From assembly GCF_029839275.1 (NCBI RefSeq), contig NZ_JAOCAH010000002.1, positions 310,001-374,000 of the forward strand: 64,000 nucleotides of DNA, written 5' to 3'. The notes under the pieces are model-generated. The model did no database searches. It had not been told where the DNA came from and was given only the letters and a program-made list of their open reading frames with translations. This stretch comes from Pseudomonas sp. GD03944. GTDB taxonomy: Bacteria > Pseudomonadota > Gammaproteobacteria > Pseudomonadales > Pseudomonadaceae. The translations under genes and the position numbers were made by a program. Position 1 is the first letter of the stretch; every line of letters begins with the position of its first letter. Shown here in pieces: positions 62,859 to 64,000 of the stretch.

Positions 62859-63995
62859 TCAGGCCTGCTTCAGCGTTACCAGTCCATTCAATACCTGATC
62901 CAACCCGCCAAATACCGAGATGCGGTCGATCCGTTCGGCGACTCGTTCCAGGGTTTCCAGCTCCTTCAGGCGCAGGGCGGTAGGGTTGTCTTCCATCACC
63001 TTGGCCGTGTTGAGCAGCGAGCGGGTCGCCGATGTTTCCTCGCGGCGGCGGATCACATTGGCCTGCGCCGCTTTTTCCGCCTCTACCACCTGAGCCAGCA
63101 GGGCCTTCATTTCACCCGGCAGGATGATGTCGCGCAGCCCGAGGCCGCTGACTTCGATGCCGGTGCCCGCCATCCGCTCCTTCAGGTAGGCGCCGACCGA
63201 TTCGTCGATCACCTGCTTGTTCTCCAGCAGCTCATCCAGCGAGCGTGTGCCCACCGCCGCCCGCAGGCCGAATTGCAGTTCACGGTAGAGGTGTTCCTGC
63301 GGCTTGGACAGGCGCGAGAACGCCGTCAGCACGTCGCTATAACGCCAGTTGGCAGCCAGGTTCAGGCGCAGGCTCACCTTGTCGCGGGTGAGGATTTCCT
63401 GACCGCTGACTTCCAGGGCCTGGATGCGCGTATCGATCAACTCCACGCTCACCTGGCGGTTGTAGCGCCAGAAACCGTACTGGCCTGCCGGCAGCAATTC
63501 GATGACTGCGCCATCGACCTTCAGCACGCCAACCTGATAGGCCGGTACCTGAGCCATCAGCATCGCCTCTACACCGATCACGCTGCGGCCACGCAGGTTG
63601 CCCTGTAGCTGTTGCAGCAGGGCTTGTTGCACACGGTAATCCTGGCTCAGGTCGATGCGTTGCAGGCGCTGCTCTGTCTGACCTTTCCAGTACAGCCGGC
63701 GGCTGCCCGGCGCCAGGATTTCCACCAGTACGCCGTCCTCGTAACGCAGGCCCGCTTCGTTCTCGAGCAGATCCATGCGGGTGAAGTAACGTTCGACCAG
63801 CGCGGGTTCCGACTGGCGTAGATAGCCACTCAGGCGGTGCTCGAACAGCGGGGTATTCAGGCTGAAGGTTTCCACGCTCAGGCGGTTGTACAGATCCAGA
63901 TGGCGATAGGTGCCCGGCTCGAGGATGGCCAGGAAGTCGCCTTCGGAGTACAGCAGGCCACGTTCGTTCTTTTTCACGGTAAAGCGCTTCAGCAT
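62859..63995 (-). CDS. Slipin / SPFH-domain protein of the rtc operon
   Basis: A 378-residue stomatin-type protein. It starts MLKRFTVKKNERGLLYSEGD, and an early block (GDFLAILEPGTYRHLDLYN) is echoed by a second (GVLVEILAPGSRRLYWKGQ). The SPFH core (LTRDKVSLRLNLAANWRYSD..LQFGLRAAVGTRSLDELLENK) and the trailing coiled coil (LLAQVVEAEKAAQANVIRRR) follow. Members near rtcB lack a strong N-terminal membrane helix, as here. It is the first rtc gene visible; its start is five bases from the window edge, so promoter and any rtcR regulator are outside. Confidence 0.92.
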   Translation of the reverse strand: MLKRFTVKKNERGLLYSEGDFLAILEPGTYRHLDLYNRLSVETFSLNTPLFEHRLSGYLRQSEPALVERYFTRMDLLENEAGLRYEDGVLVEILAPGSRRLYWKGQTEQRLQRIDLSQDYRVQQALLQQLQGNLRGRSVIGVEAMLMAQVPAYQVGVLKVDGAVIELLPAGQYGFWRYNRQVSVELIDTRIQALEVSGQEILTRDKVSLRLNLAANWRYSDVLTAFSRLSKPQEHLYRELQFGLRAAVGTRSLDELLENKQVIDESVGAYLKERMAGTGIEVSGLGLRDIILPGEMKALLAQVVEAEKAAQANVIRRREETSATRSLLNTAKVMEDNPTALRLKELETLERVAERIDRISVFGGLDQVLNGLVTLKQA

Positions 63996-64000
63996 TTTCA

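Overview
This is ordinary core chromosome of a Pseudomonas. The gene order closely follows the nadC-pilABCD to rtcBA stretch known from P. aeruginosa: ampD, a DUF1631 gene, nadC, pilA, pilBCD, coaE, yacG, ndh, a Lys-Pro-Asn tRNA cluster, clpB, pgeF-rluD, bamD, pilSR, thiO, fimTU-pilVWXY1E, ribF-ileS-lspA-fkpB-ispH, murJ, rpsT, proB, obgE-rpmA-rplU, ispB, fklB, then an rtc RNA-repair operon. Two tandem major-type pilin genes recall P. stutzeri rather than P. aeruginosa. Species cannot be fixed from the window. There are no phages, integrases, insertion sequences, CRISPR arrays or rRNA genes.

Layout. 1-3227: the first 30 codons of ampD, a repeat-filled gap, a DUF1631 gene and the nadC control region. 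3228-10483: nadC, two type IV pilin genes (the upstream one with a clear sigma-54 promoter), pilB-pilC-pilD, coaE-yacG. 10646-14204: an ECF-permease-like membrane protein, DUF1780, a frameshifted MOSC gene, DUF3094 and ndh. 14399-17524: three tRNA genes, a second DUF1631 gene and a PilZ protein. 17738-25057: clpB behind a sigma-32 promoter, pgeF-rluD, bamD, nadE. 25267-37497: a small PP0621-type protein, the PilS/PilR two-component system, thiO, and the minor pilin operon with a very large PilY1. 37563-52917: housekeeping blocks for isoprenoid, lipoprotein, flavin, peptidoglycan, proline and translation functions, plus a Fur-box-controlled small gene. 53120-58883: a small conserved gene between two DnaA-box palindromes, a Lon-like protease, a papain-like/beta-barrel fusion, and a frameshifted coiled-coil gene. 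59020-63995: slipin, rtcB, an uncharacterised gene, rlaP and rtcA on the minus strand.

How the genes work together. PilS (His319) and PilR (Asp54) should activate the sigma-54 promoter found upstream of the first pilin gene. PilD processes pilins and minor pilins, PilB and PilC drive assembly, and FimU/PilV/PilW/PilX/PilE with PilY1 form the priming and tip complex. The rtc operon would heal and re-ligate broken RNA: RtcA cyclises 3' phosphates, RtcB ligates, RlaP is a nucleotidyltransferase, with a membrane SPFH protein and one unknown protein.

Most interesting points: the RtcB-RtcA-RlaP-slipin cassette with an unassigned 192-residue partner; a PilY1 whose von Willebrand A domain is split by about 570 residues containing three similar beta-sandwich modules and whose calcium loop looks degenerate; the tandem pilins; paired mosaic REP elements; two DnaA-box palindromes bracketing a small gene; and two single-base homopolymer frameshifts.
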